Shown in pieces: positions 12,713 through 25,594 of a DNA stretch of 64,000 bases. Made by a program: the position numbers and the translations under genes. Each line of letters opens with the position of its first letter. Position 1 is the stretch's first letter. Source of the DNA: Paragordius varius (taxonomy: Eukaryota > Nematomorpha); contig OZ176054.1 in NCBI GenBank assembly GCA_964247055.1, forward strand, positions 3,286,001 through 3,350,000, read 5' to 3'. Below the pieces are notes generated by a model. That model worked only from the letters and a program-made list of their open reading frames with translations. It had not been told where the DNA came from and did no database searches.

Positions 12713-14402
12713 TTAAAAACTGTAACCTCGCTCACAACGTTCCCCATAAAAGCCATCCAGACAATTACACCGCCCATCAATACAAGAATTAATCGCATAA
12801 GCATTTACGCAATCAGATCTGCAAACTGTATATATTATTATAAATATAATTGCAATATAAAATGCTTATTTATAGATTTTTTAAACTTTATACCATTTTG
12901 ACATCTAGGACCATCGAATCCATTTTTGCAGACGCACGTGCCCTGTTTAGTACAATATATTGTATTGTCCGGGTCGCAATCGCATTCTAAACATAAATGT
13001 TGATAATTGAATAACAAATTTAATTTTATTTTATTGTAATTAAAGTCAAGTAGGTAAGCTAATCAAAATTTTTGCATACCCACATCACAAGTAGCATTTG
13101 ATTTAAGTCCTTTACATCTACATTGTCCAGTTGCATAATCACAAAATTGATTGCTCTTGCATGGCGTAGTTAAATCATCTAAAAGTTGAATAGAGTATAT
13201 ATATTTTTATGATTTGACATAAATTTAAAAACGCCCATCTCTTATGGATTCCGTGCCGGAAGAACTGATCTTATACGGACCAGCCTTCAAGCCATTTTCT
13301 AATATCTTGAAGTGCTGCTGTGCGAAGGTATGTTCATTGATGGGAAGTTGCATTGGTTAGATGCTGATAGGTCAAAGAGTTCAGCAAATGGAAAAGATAT
13401 TGTTTGCATAGAAACGATTTCAAAGTGTCTTTCACTGGTTTTGCTCTGTAGACCTAGCATTAACATGTGGCAAGATCGCCATGCCATGTCTTTTTACGAA
13501 TCTCGGTCCGTGTTTTGTCTGATTTAAATATCATATGTTGGTGTTTTAACGGTTGGTCTCACTCGACACAGAGCACGCCCCCTTGCCGAATCGATTTGGT
13601 GTAGCAGACCGGCTTAGCAAAATAAAAGCCACAATATCCCGCTTTTAATTAAATAATAAAGCCATTTCTTATCATCCGTCCCAATTCAATGCAAAATTAG
13701 CTTCTGTGATGTTGAAGCACAAATTCCCAACATTGCGGTTTTTGATTCGACGTTCATTTTACTTGTGTGAGACCCATAAGAATAAAGTTTATTAATTTTT
13801 CCAGTACACGTGAACGTCTGATTGTATGTGATTCAGGAAATGCTTCTGCCAATCTTTATTAAGTTGGAGTTGTTTACAAACTCTTGCATTAAGTTGACAG
13901 CTGTGTGGTCTCTACCAGATTGTCTATACCATTTCATATAAAATCGCAACTTTTTTAATTTGGAAACCTGTTTCACATGTGTAATCGATAGAGCATGTTC
14001 ACCATACGTTTCTACCTGCAAACGATAACTGACCACCCTTTTTTCCGATGGTAATACATGCGGAAAATTTTCTTTTTCTGGCACAAAATTTGAATTTTAA
14101 ATGACAAAAATTGGACATTAGTTTTTGGCGATCTCATCTTGTGTGTTTTTGTTCAAGGTAAGATGAAAAAAATGTAGTCTGTATCATATATATTAATCGT
14201 CTAAGTACTTAAGTTAAATCGGTAATAACATGTGACTACACTGTTAAAAATTGTTTATCACTCAATTTGGGGTCGGCAACCTGTGGCTCTTAACTTTTGA
14301 ACGGCTCACAAACGCGTTATTTAGCAATAATCATCAAACTCAGATCTTCTATTTTTGCAAACATTCGTTTGTCCTTTCATATCGAGAAGCAATTTTGAAG
14401 GC

Positions 14403-14437
<35 letters not shown>

Positions 14438-17400
14438 ATATATACATATATTTGACATATTCATGCAAAAACAATTTAATGAAAAAAAATATTTTCAGGT
14501 CTTTTTATTAACGACGGCGGCGCATTACTTTAAAAACTTTTAATTTTCTGATATAAGATACTGAAAATGTATAAAGTTTGGGAGACATAAAATTTTATAT
14601 CTAATATGCTAGCCAGTCTATACTATTTTATATTTATATATTTGTTTAGTTACTTATTTATAATACCTGTAGCTCTGATGCATCTCAATAAGCCATTTGG
14701 GTGACAAGCCATTGCCTGATCTTCAACGATGGAACAATCTAAAACAAAATATTTTTTTTGAAAAATCTGAATTTATAGACGCAGAGATCACGTTGTAATA
14801 CTCAGGTAAGAAGCACCTAATATCAATTTAATAATTTTAAATCCCCTTAATTAATTTAAAACGGTGGTCATAACAGCTCATGCGCTTCTCTATGCCGCCA
14901 TTGCATATATTATTTATTTTTTAAAAATTTTTTAATCGAAATAATTATTTGCACTGCAATTAACAAAGATCATTTTAAAATATTTTATAGTCGGAAAAAG
15001 CATCCTAACTTTTTTATGATTTAGCATGTTTAAAATATTTATTTAAAAACAAAGAATAATAACCGATATAAATTATTGACCTGATGTTTACCATCATTAA
15101 AAATATCCTCGAAATTTTTTATTTGGTTTATATATAAACATGTTTACTAAAAATAGTTTGAGATTTAATTTTCATGGTTATATATCTATATATATTTATT
15201 ATAAATTGGAATATTTTTATAGATTATCAAATGAACTCATAAGAAAGGTTGATATTCCTTAAAAAACAAAATATTTTAAATTTTTGTAAAAATAACTTTT
15301 AATATTTTTGGATGAATAAACGAAATTTTAGTATAAAATAATCCCCTAATCTTAATCATGGTTATTAAAATAAGGTTTAAAATAAAATAAGATGTTTCAA
15401 TCTTTTGGAAGTTTAATGGAAAAATCTTAAATTAAGTTTTACAGCAAGGCAATCTCAATATTAAAACATCAATCGATACGGGCTTCATGTATACCATTTT
15501 TCAAGCAACATTTTTTCAAGCAAATGCGATTATCATTGGTCTTAGCTTGAAAAATTTGGTTGGAAATTATTGATCTTAACTAAAAAATAGTATGTCCTAC
15601 CTTGACACAATAAACGTTTTTTTTTTTTATTTTCAACATTTATTCAAATCATATCATCATAGGAATTTAAATTTAAAACCCAAATCTATTATATATCAAA
15701 CTTTTCATTAATTTTTTAAGATTACGTGATATTGTACCGCAGAAAATAATTACTAGTGTAATAAATTTTTTGGACAAAAAGATTACATAATACTTTTATC
15801 ACAATGCATTCCGTATTTTCCACGAGGACATATACAATGCCCATATTTGTTGCAACCATTTGTACAATTAGTATTGCATCCTAAACACAATAAATATTCA
15901 GCAAGGTAGGAAATAGCTCCAGATAAGATTTAGTTGAAATTGCCAATTTATAATATTATAAGTTACAGTCATGAGTACACCCTTTTCCTATTCAACATTT
16001 ACACATGTAACCATTTTTTTTCAAGTTTGCTACATTCATATTTTCATTCACGTAATAAAAAATGTTGCATTCGAATGAATAAATAAAGTTTGAAATTAAA
16101 AAGTGTAGTGTAAAATTAAAAATTACATGTTATTAATAATAGTTTAATCATTACAATCAATTAAATAAGTTATCCCTTAACTTGTGTACACATTTATTAA
16201 TATATAAATTTAAATGCTCTTTTGAAGGAAATCGGGATTTTATGCTATAATAGCTAATGAATTGAGACATTTCTTTATTTTTAAAAATTGGCCAACTGAT
16301 TTATTCCGATAAGATTTTATATGTTTGTTATATACTTTTTCCGCAATTTACACCAAAATAGTGTTGATCACATTGACATTCCCCAAAGTAATTGCAAGAA
16401 AAGCCAACAGATCCCTTCATATCACAATCACATGGCTCTGAAAACAAAAAAATTTTTTTTGATAAAATACGAATTAGGGAAAAAAACATTCAGATTTTTA
16501 TTTCAATAAGGATTAAATTATATAATTGATAGGTAACTTGTGCAGTTAACTCCATAATATCCTGCCGGGCAATTGTTTCCATACAAAGAATGTTGCACTA
16601 AAAATAAAATATAAAATATTCTTAGTAATTTTTATCAAGTCTGTGGAGATTATTTATATTTCCCAAAATTCATAATCTATAAAAGGTCAATTAATTTTAT
16701 AAAATACAAATTTTAACCAAACATATATAAGTTTTTTGGAGGAAAGTTATCTTTTGCGATAAGATATATATATACTACTGTTAATGAAATATTGGAGTTA
16801 ACATGATATAGATAATTATAGACATTTCATGTTAAAAAAATGTAAAATCAAATTGAAACACCTATAAATAACAATATAATTTTACAAAATTAAATATGCG
16901 TAAAAATATATCATTAGTATTGATAAGGACAAGCTTCTGAGTCTCATAAAAGCTTGGTTTATTTTTGATATAATGTTAAAAAGGATTTTATTAATATAAA
17001 TATTTTTTGATATCTTAACATTAAATTTGGCGTTCGGGGTTGATTGATAAAATATTTTTATGTAGAAATTTGACATAATACACAGTTGAAATTTTATTAA
17101 ATAAAAAACTTACTATTTTCATTTAAAATGTCATCATTCTCATTGGTTTTCTGGATAATATAGGCATATTTTGAATTGACTTCTAAAATAATTCATTAAT
17201 TAAATAAATATTAATACTGCTTTTGTCTCAATTTTGTATGAATGTTTTGATAAAATACTAATGTCAGACTCTGTGCCAAAGAACAAAGTATTAAATAGAA
17301 AAATTTTTCTAAACACGGTCAGTCTTGGTAGGCGAATGTTAAAATGCTCAGGAATAAAAATTAAATCGTGAATATAAAAATGGGAAAAAGCAATATTCCA

Positions 17401-17911
17401 ATCTATCTTACTTGCAACTTATGTAAAACGAACTAAAAAGCTAAATTTTCTTAGTTTTTCAATTTTTATTTCGTATTAAAAACAATTTTTCACCATGCAT
17501 CAGAATTATCAGCTCGCATCTGTTAAGTTTTAAGGGTAAAATTGTACATTTTTTAAGAAACTCTTCTCGGCCAAATTAATCCGGTTATATTGCGTTTTAG
17601 TCGAATGGCTCTAATTTTGGTTCGTTTTTCAAACAAATAAACTACAAAAATTTGTTATTAGATATCAGCTTTCAGACTCTAAGAGCCATTACAAAATACT
17701 TTTTTAAAAAACAAGGTTCATATGATATAAAAATTTTGTTTCTTTTTGAAATCGTTACACTTTGTTGATGTAATTTCACCCTTTCAAAAATTTAAATTCT
17801 ACCGGATTCCTGGTTAATCGAATAAATAAGGGGATCACATTTATGTTCGGTTGTTAGGAGAAGTGAACAAATTGTGATATAAATGACAAAATTAGCAAAT
17901 TTTTCCATCAT
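12713..17911 (-). CDS. Secreted EGF-repeat protein
   Basis: Nine exons (minus): 17911-17803, 17182-17114, 16597-16538, 16437-16336, 15880-15794, 14738-14667, 13178-13080, 12986-12894, 12825-12713, giving 267 aa. Exon 1 encodes a signal peptide (hydrophobic FVIYITICSLLL, residues 8-19), so the product should be secreted. Exons 3-9 are cysteine-rich EGF-like units, for example CTNGCNKYGHCICPRGKYGMHC and CTKQGTCVCKNGFDGPRC; the exon-4 unit is laminin-EGF-like. Every internal exon starts and ends in phase 1, the usual arrangement of shuffled EGF exons. There is no transmembrane segment and the protein ends GYSF. The intron between exons 6 and 7 holds a mariner relic. The total length is a multiple of three. 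The receptor or function is not evident from sequence. Confidence 0.82.
13225..14095 (-). mobile_element. Decayed mariner transposon copy
   Basis: On the minus strand, 14084-13833 encodes a transposase N-terminal fragment containing VETYGEHALSIT, a hallmark of mariner helix-turn-helix regions. At 13299-13487 and just beyond, the translation resembles the C-terminal part (FPSMN, then HFKILENGL in another frame). Frames are disrupted and internal sequence is missing, so it is inactive. It lies in an intron of the EGF gene. The terminal repeats could not be placed. Confidence 0.65.
14402..14447. repeat. (TA)n microsatellite
   Basis: Nearly uninterrupted TA run inside an intron of the EGF gene. 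Similar runs occur at about 980-1011, 11431-11454, 31691-31714, 32329-32353, 35309-35338, 44367-44386, 44497-44520 and 60829-60849. Confidence 0.85.
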
Positions 17912-18034
17912 TTGCGTTTCAACTTAAAGTTATTTCAAATCAAAAAATTGTTTAAAAATATGAAAAAATTTTTTAATGGTTATAATTATTTAAAATAAAA
18001 TATAGCTAGCTAGCTAGCTAGGTGTTAACATAGG

Positions 18035-18070
<36 letters not shown>

Positions 18071-19960
18071 CTACATTTTCCCGTTGTGAAAGGTCAAATT
18101 ACTTTACAGACACAACGAAAAGCCAGGTAGACTAATTTTTATAATATTTGAATTTATACAAAAATGTACTTTATTTTTTTAATAAAAATGGGTTTAAAAA
18201 CTAATTCCCAGGTTATATGGACTTCCCGGGCTCAAATTTTAACTTAGTTGAGTTCAAATTATACGGTCAAAAATAGGGTATAAATATTACCAACGAATAT
18301 CTCTGGTTGATATAGGAAGTATTAAAATATTGATTGTATAAATAGAACTAGCACTGAACTCAATATATACCAAAATTTTTTAACCTATACGAAAAAAACA
18401 TAATTATTTATATTATTTCTGTGTAAATTAAGAGGCCAGATTATAAAATACGGATATAAATCTAAAAATATCCTTAATTTTTTTAAATAAAATTTTGGTC
18501 AAAAAATTTAAATAAATTTTATCATTTTTGATGGTTAAAAAGCGAACCTAATTAGGGGTTTTATATGATATTTCCAATATATAATAACTGTAAAATAAAT
18601 AATAAAATTCTAAGCAAATTGGTTGTTATGATTAAAAGCCAATATTTTAATAAAAACAATTTAAAATTTTAGCTTGATGAAAGTTTTACGACACGCATTT
18701 ATCTATTAACATGATAATTGAATTTTTGGCACTTTTTGCATTACGGTTACTATTTTAGGTGGCGAATTAGGTCTAAATTAAGTGAATAACGAATTTTGAG
18801 AATATATTTATATATAATTTTGTTAAATAAAATATAATTATATATTCTTATAAAAATCTAATTATTTAAATCTTAACATTGCAAAAAGTCCGGCAATGCC
18901 TTACAGGTTCTATAAAGAAAAAAATGCAGTCATATAATATATACAAAAAATTGATTGAAATAATTAAATAAAATAATTTATTGGAAATCACTCAGGTACA
19001 TTTTACTAATGTTAGTGTTTAAAGATTAAGCTTATTACTAAAAGAATTTAATGGTGATTAAATTAATTATCAATTTATATTTTAATATATTTCCAACCCG
19101 TTATTTTTAATTTATGAACGAAATAAACTTATTATGTATTAGCATTTAAAAATAGTAAATATTTAATAGAATAATCAATTTTAAACCATAATATTTTTAC
19201 TTTTTTATCATTCAATTTATTGACCGATTTGCAATATGACCCATTTTTCAAAAAATACCGGTCGGCATAAATATTTGGAATCTAATGTTCACAAGCTGTG
19301 TGTGGGAAAAAATTCTCCCCAGTAACTTTTTTGCACACTACTGATAATTAGCGTAAAATAAAAATTTGACATTATTTTTATATATGGTCCACTTTAATCA
19401 TTTCGGACCAAGGGTTTATTTTAAAAAATAGTTTGAGGTGCATCCACAATCAATTATCCTGTAATAATTATTTTAGCGACGCGATTATTTTTACATAAGG
19501 TGGCCTAAACTCAGGGAATAATTTGTAAACATAATTGGCATTTGCAGTAGAGAATTTGAAATTAAAGACGCTACTTTGGGGCGAAATCCATAAAAATTTA
19601 TCAGAGCATAAAAATCTATCTGAAACTGTTAACTCTCTTTTATGCAGTGAGAAGCATTCTTAAATAGGTTGTGATACAATACTCGGAAGTATCTTAAAAT
19701 CTAACATCATTAACACTTAAATAACTAGCTGTGCCAGTGTCACGCGTCGCTGGGACTTGGTCGTATGATTTTAGTAAATGAATAATGTATTTTTTTCCAA
19801 TAAACGAAAAAATATTTAACACAGGCCGATTTTTTGTTTGGAGGCGTATTTAACCATAGAGTACGGTCTAAACGATGTGCTATTAAAAAAGCTCTTGCCA
19901 AAATTTGGAAAATATCAAAAATCATTAGTTAATCCATATAGTCTCATTATTCTGATTTGT
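17912..19960. other. Intergenic stretch with TAGC and TA simple repeats
   Basis: Upstream of the EGF gene. A short (TAGC)n run lies at about 18003-18021, followed by (TA)n at about 18036-18069. The rest is AT-rich with no recognised gene, RNA or bounded element. Confidence 0.55.
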
Positions 19961-19969
19961 TTCACAACG

Positions 19970-21120
19970 CTATCATTTTAGGGTGAAGGGCTTAGCAAAA
20001 AGGTGAAGCCCTAATCATGTGATTATTCAAAAAAGTTCCTGACCAATTTCAATAGGAAATATTGGGCTATGGCATATGCACTCCGGAAAATGCTTTCAAG
20101 CCACAAAATTTTAACATGAAATGGGGCTCAGAGCTTAATAGGCTCTCAACCACAATTTTGCCTTTATGCATGGCAGTTCACTATTATTAATTTTATAGAG
20201 TCTCACAGGTTTTTTAATAATTACTCGAAATCTACATTATTTTATATGGTGGAGCTTTTTCTCAGACTGTGAAGCCCTAGGCGGCTAAAAATGCGTTATT
20301 TGGAATAATTTAGGGCCCTTATGAAAGCCATACAAAAAATTGCCTCAGAGCCACATTTTTTTTATGGTGGCGTAATTTACAGAGGTATTTAATATAATAA
20401 ATCTTACCCAAAGGTTAATATAGTATCAGCGCTTGACTAACTTTTGCCTTTTACACGACCAAAAATTTGAATTTTCACATGACAAAAAATTTGATATTGG
20501 ATAGCCTTCTTGTTTTTCCGAAAACGTGCCTTAAAGTGAGGACTTTACATTAAATCGCATTTTACAGAGTGTGGGTCTCTACCCACGATTGAAAAACACT
20601 TAACTAAAATCTTAGGTGGAACCCAGCGGCCAATTAATAAAAAGCGTCCAACGAAAATTATGGCCGGTTTCCATATGGTCTCTGTTTTTGAAAGCGTGCA
20701 TCAATTATTTCTACATGGTGGTGCATTTTACAGAATGTGCTTGCTTACGTCTATTTACTAAAAAGAGCTGGACAAATTTTGTCTTAAAAATTGGAAATTT
20801 CAATATTTATTTCCTATTTCATGGTTTTTTGATATAATTGAAGCTAAATTATATTTTTATTATCGCGCTTTTTTGATCACAGAGCCCTACCCAGCGGCCA
20901 ATTAAAAATGCCCTCGACATAATTTTTTGACTTACGAGAAATACCCAAATTATTGTTGATTACATATAATAGCTTGGACAACGAACTTAAAAAATTCCCT
21001 TTTTTCCGACGAGGTGTCTCAAGACACTTTTGAAAAAACTCTTATGTTGACAAGGGCTGACCCCTGACCGAGAGGCTAAATCAAAAATTTTGCTCGATTA
21101 TAGACGGGGCATTCATAGAG
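19970..21120. repeat. Degenerate tandem repeat array, unit ~120-180 bp
   Basis: A phrase of the form ATGGTGG.GCATTTTACAG recurs, degenerate, near 20250, 20373, 20552 and 20712. The phrase CCCAGCGGCCAATTAA recurs near 20621 and 20890, and words like GCTCTCAACCACAATTTTG and CCTTTTACACGACC recur between them. Units are heavily diverged, with spacing of roughly 120-180 bp. No coding potential. It is either an old satellite-like array or a tandemly amplified mobile fragment. Confidence 0.5.
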
Positions 21121-21324
21121 GAATATCTTTTGGATTTAATCCGGCCCCACGTTTTCCTTATTTTAGTGTTTAAGCCAATTTGGCATATATACATAAGGTT
21201 AATTGATTTTTCATTTACAAAAAAATTAAATTGTTAAATCACATATACTATTATATAGCTATCCATTTATTTAGCAAGCTTAGTTTAATTTTTCAATTTA
21301 ATTTATTGTATGTCATCAGTAAAA

Positions 21325-23172
21325 CTAAACCCAGCTTTGAAACCATTTCACAATTTTTTCCTTGAGCACAACCGTGCCCATTTTGACTTTGAGCCAATAG
21401 TAACTGAAAGAATTTTTTTCTGTGCATTGATGAGAAGATTCCTCCAAGGATCGGTAAAGAGCACCAAACCTCTGGTCAAATTGTTCCAAATCGTATTGGG
21501 CTATTAGGAGTGGTTCACTTTTATGATCTTTGGCATATGATATTTTGATTTCATCGATTGCGGGGATCGGTGGTTGTGGTGTCTTGTTGACGTTAAGTTC
21601 TGATTGAGCGATTTTTTCAATATGAATATAAGCTCCATATCCTGGTCGACTTTCACACGGGTGATCTAAGATGGTTAGAAAAGCGCACAATGTATGATCA
21701 TGACAACCCATTCCTATAACTTTATCATCAAAATCATGTTCTGTCAGCAATTGCCGCAAACGTGTCAAAAATAGGCCCAATAAATCTTGTTGAAGTTCTG
21801 TGTTATTTTGGATGGCAAATTTGAACATATCATTCACCACTTTGTACAATGAATGTCTAATGCTCACATTTCTGGCCCATTGTGGAATCACGAGTGTTTT
21901 TGAAGCGATGAGATTGTCCAAATTAATTGTTTCGTAAGTCGCTTCCTTTGCATTATAATATTCGGCCAAATAGTTTTTGTGGACCCAAGATCTGCTATTA
22001 GCCCTGCTCTTACCCAATTCCGCTCTTTCAATCAATGATTCAAAACAGTGTACGAAATCGGTAAGATAATATAAATTGGCTAAATCATAAAGACTTTCGG
22101 CTGAAAAACTTTCACCCCTTACCCTTTTCCAGACGGTTTGGATAACATCATTATTCACATGCAGAACATTGGTAAAATTTGGGTTGGAAAGTAGGTTGCT
22201 AACAACATCCATCATAAAATTTTTACAGCTCACGGCCGGACTCAAGTATAAATGCGTAGTTTCATCTTTGGTTATAAATAATTCTTTGTGTTTGTCCGAT
22301 TTAATATAGTTCAAAAATGTTTTCCTGCCCCCCGTCATATTTAGGACACCAAAACTAAATGCCAGAGTTGATTGAATGCTTCGAGGCGATGGACTAGAGT
22401 AAAGGATAACATTGTTTTGTCCAATTTCACCCAAATGATGTCTAATGTGTTGACCTACACGGCGTAATTGATAAGCCCCATGATCTGTTAACTGACCCAA
22501 CCCGTTTGGAAAAATTTTCTGTATGGATGTTTCGTCAAAGTCGCCAAACTTATTTTCAAACGCTCGTTCTCCGTGTCTCAACAAAACTATGTTGGTTGCT
22601 ATCAAACATATTGTAAAAATTAAAAATTAATAAGTGTTTGATAAAAATAATGAAAAATCCAAGAAATAATATTAATTGTTTACATCTAAAAGTTTGTCTA
22701 ATAAGTTGAAATTGTTGATTTTGGATTTGAATAACTTATTTTTATAAATAACTTATAGTTTGATATAACACTGTAAAAGAAGTTTAATTTTTTGACTGAA
22801 TTTTTTTTCATGACATAGCTTAAGACCAGCGAATTTATTTGCCGTAATAATTTTTATTTGTTGCTGAACGACCTAGTTTTTAAAATATGGAGAGGAAATT
22901 AAAATTGGGCAAAAAGTGAAAATTACGGATAATTTAAAAATAATAATAAAACTTGATGTATTATGGTTTATTATTATTATATCAGATATTTACAATTTAT
23001 GAATAGCTCACATATAGTTAAGGCTTTTATAAAAATTCGATCGAAAAATTTGCTTTTTTCTTTTGACAAACTAAAAAGACAAAATTGTTTTATGAAACTA
23101 TAATAAAATTATTTTTAAATATTTACTAGCTAAACTCTTTACTTAAATCTAACCATTCCTATTTTATTCATT

Positions 23173-23241
<69 letters not shown>

Positions 23242-24219
23242 AAATAAAACTAAAAAATATGTTTTTTATTTGTCATCTAGTTTATGAGTATATGAAAAAT
23301 TTGCTTTATTTTGAAATCTCAATGATCGAAATTATAAGTTATATAAATTCAAAAAAGGAATTATAAGTTGTAAAATATCAACCAACAATCCGTATAAATC
23401 CCTTTAGGTTTGTTTCAAATATATTGGGTTCTGTACGGCTTTTGGTAGATATTCCATTACTTGTAAATTAGATTTTGTATTAATTTATATACTTTATAAT
23501 TCCCGCTCATGCAAGATTTCAAAATAAAGCATAAATTTTTTTGACTAATAAACCGGATGATAAAAATAAAAATTATGTTTTTTATTTTTATATTGATAAA
23601 GTTTTACTGAATAAAATATGAATGTTAAGATTTAAATATTGAGTTCTAGTAAATGATTAAAACAAACATTTTGATATAGTTTTATAAAAAAAAATTGTCT
23701 TTTAAGTAGGCTAAAAACGCCATTTTTTCAACTGAGATTTTATACAAATCCCAACTATATGATTATAGGCTATTTATATATTATAAATATTTCCTAAAAT
23801 GTTGATAAACCATAATACATCAAGTTTTATTATTTTTTTTTAATTATCCCAAATTATCCTCAATTTTCACTTTATGCCCAATTTTAATTTTTTCTCTAAA
23901 TTTCAAAAACTAGGCAAACAAATTCGCTGGTCATAAGTCTCATGAAAAAAGATTTTTTGTTAAACATTTTGCCCACATTATAATATCAAATATACTTCTA
24001 AGTTAAATGGCTATTTAAGCTAAATCGATACTTTACTTATTTTTTATTAAAAGTTGTTTTAACTAATATAAATTAAAGATTTTATATTTTGATTCTAGAT
24101 TTAAGTTGGGGAATTCCTATGTTTTTTCAAAATGTTATTACCAATATAATACCTTCAACATGAATATTGTGAATCCAATTGACAATTATCAGAAATATTA
24201 TTACAGGGGATTTTATCAT
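21325..24219 (-). CDS. Histidine acid phosphatase, paralogue 1 (secreted/lysosomal)
   Basis: Two exons: 24219-24153 (signal peptide, PVIIFLIIVNW core) and 22598-21325, giving 446 aa. The 426-residue open stretch seen alone starts at a non-ATG codon; a splice acceptor at 22600-22599 and the upstream exon join in phase 1. Histidine phosphatase superfamily, branch 2: RHGER after a short beta-strand carries the phosphorylated His, SSPSPRS keeps an Arg matching the second conserved Arg, and GCHDHTL keeps the HD proton-donor motif. Length fits lysosomal/venom-type acid phosphatases (~400-450 aa). Its 1.5-kb intron is mostly a foldback transposon. It is a tandem paralogue of the gene at 28131-30533, with the same intron position and phase. 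Substrate unknown; phosphomonoesters are expected from the family. Confidence 0.85.
22768..23978. mobile_element. Foldback (long inverted-repeat) element, uninterrupted copy
   Basis: The left arm begins ACACTGTAAAAG and continues with CATAGCTTAAGACCAGCGAA. The right arm ends with the inverse (CGCTGGTCATAAGTCTCATG, near 23930) and AT-rich ends near 23978, a total of about 1.21 kb. The arms share inverted words along most of their length (for example ATTATGGTTTATTATTATT against ATAAACCATAATACATCAAG) and meet near 23400. A (TA)n run at 23166-23240 sits in the left arm. It lies inside the intron of acid phosphatase paralogue 1. No ORF. Confidence 0.75.
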
Positions 24220-25590
24220 TTTATATTAAAAATGCCAATGTTAACCAATGTCGCAAAAATGAAATCAATGATAATTTTATATAATTACCGACCTTTTATA
24301 AAGGATATGTGGCCCAAATAATTTTTAAATGTAAATATTTGAACAATAATTTTTGGCTTAATTCCATCATCCCAAAATATTAGGACGCACATTTTAGCGA
24401 GCGTATTGACATATTACTTATTGTTGGCTCTGTAGATAACTTTTTTTATCGTAATATTTATAGAGTAAATTATTTTGTTTATTTAAGACAAGCTATGATT
24501 TTTATGTCAAATTTTTGGCTATACAACATAACAATGCTTAAATAAATATTTGGGTAACCTTGATAACCTTGCAAGGTTGCGAACATTTGTGTAAAATAAT
24601 CCAAATATAGGATATAGATATATTTTTATAACAACGGATTGAGTTTTTGACAACTTTTTTATATAATCATTTATAGTACCTATTACACATACTTATTTGA
24701 CAATCTGACATTTATGATTATATTAACATTTGGTCATATTATGCCTCACAGGTAGAAAGAAAAGTGAAAAAACCCCACCATAGATGAGGTGATAGAACAT
24801 TAACTAAGATGACATTAATAAAAGGTGTGAATATAGAGTTAAAAGCAGGAAGAAATAATCAACAGCCAAAAAGTCGATTTTGACTTAGGTATAACCAACA
24901 ATATTTGAAAATGGTGTTTTTTTATTAGAAATGGAAAACAAATGATAAACCCTAAAAGTAAATGTTTATTTTTTATTCTGACTGTAAGCCATCAATTTTA
25001 GATGACCTTAGGATATAAATAAATATTACTTTGGTCTTTAGAGTATACAAATGTTTAATCATTTTTATCATAAGTTTACCCTTGAATTCGAATGTTTTGA
25101 TCGAAGAGGGTTTTTATAGTTTATAAATATTTTGAAACTATATACGTACTATAATGAAAATACCCCTTCAGTTAAACGCCCTTGACCTTGATTGCATCAT
25201 TTATAAATTTTGGATGTATTAAATTTATTTATAATTTTGTCTTTAAATAAAGAGGCCACGTAATTTTATTCTAACCTATGGGTCCCTAAAAATTATTTAT
25301 TGGAAAAATTAAATAATTTTTATTAAAATTTATAAACCAGAACAGGAAATTCGTTATAATCAGGGCTTTAAACTCTATTTCGGCTATAAAATTTTAAAAA
25401 CTACCTTGGGGTGTTTTTTAAATTTTTAAGAACCAAGCCGATCCTAAATTTTTTCTTGATGAAGATAAAATGTTTTTAAACGCTAAAAAAATCAGGAAAC
25501 AAAGGTCATTTTTCGGTATATACAATACATTGCTATATGCATGGTATAGTCCTGGGTCAATACCGATTAAACTAAGGAAAACATTTGTGA
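24220..25590. other. Non-coding intergenic stretch
   Basis: Upstream of acid phosphatase paralogue 1, so its promoter is probably here, but no convincing core promoter element stands out in this AT-rich sequence. No other gene seen. Confidence 0.4.
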
Positions 25591-25594
25591 AAAG

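Noticed and set aside
15990-16062. EGF-like fragment ending GYMCKC on the minus strand
   Set aside because: Only two cysteines, a stop directly after them, and the flanking EGF exons already join in phase without it. It may be a dead exon but cannot be supported.
19740-19925. 61-aa minus-strand open frame near a GC-rich CACGCGTCGCTGGGACTT word
   Set aside because: Short, no family similarity. The GC-rich word resembles ends of some mobile elements, but no partner end was found.
23166-23240. (TA)n tract as a possible origin or regulatory site
   Set aside because: Simple dinucleotide expansions occur at more than ten places in the window; nothing specific distinguishes this one.
24106-24321. 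Plus-strand 71-aa open frame
   Set aside because: Overlaps, on the other strand, the signal-peptide exon of acid phosphatase paralogue 1; no similarity of its own.
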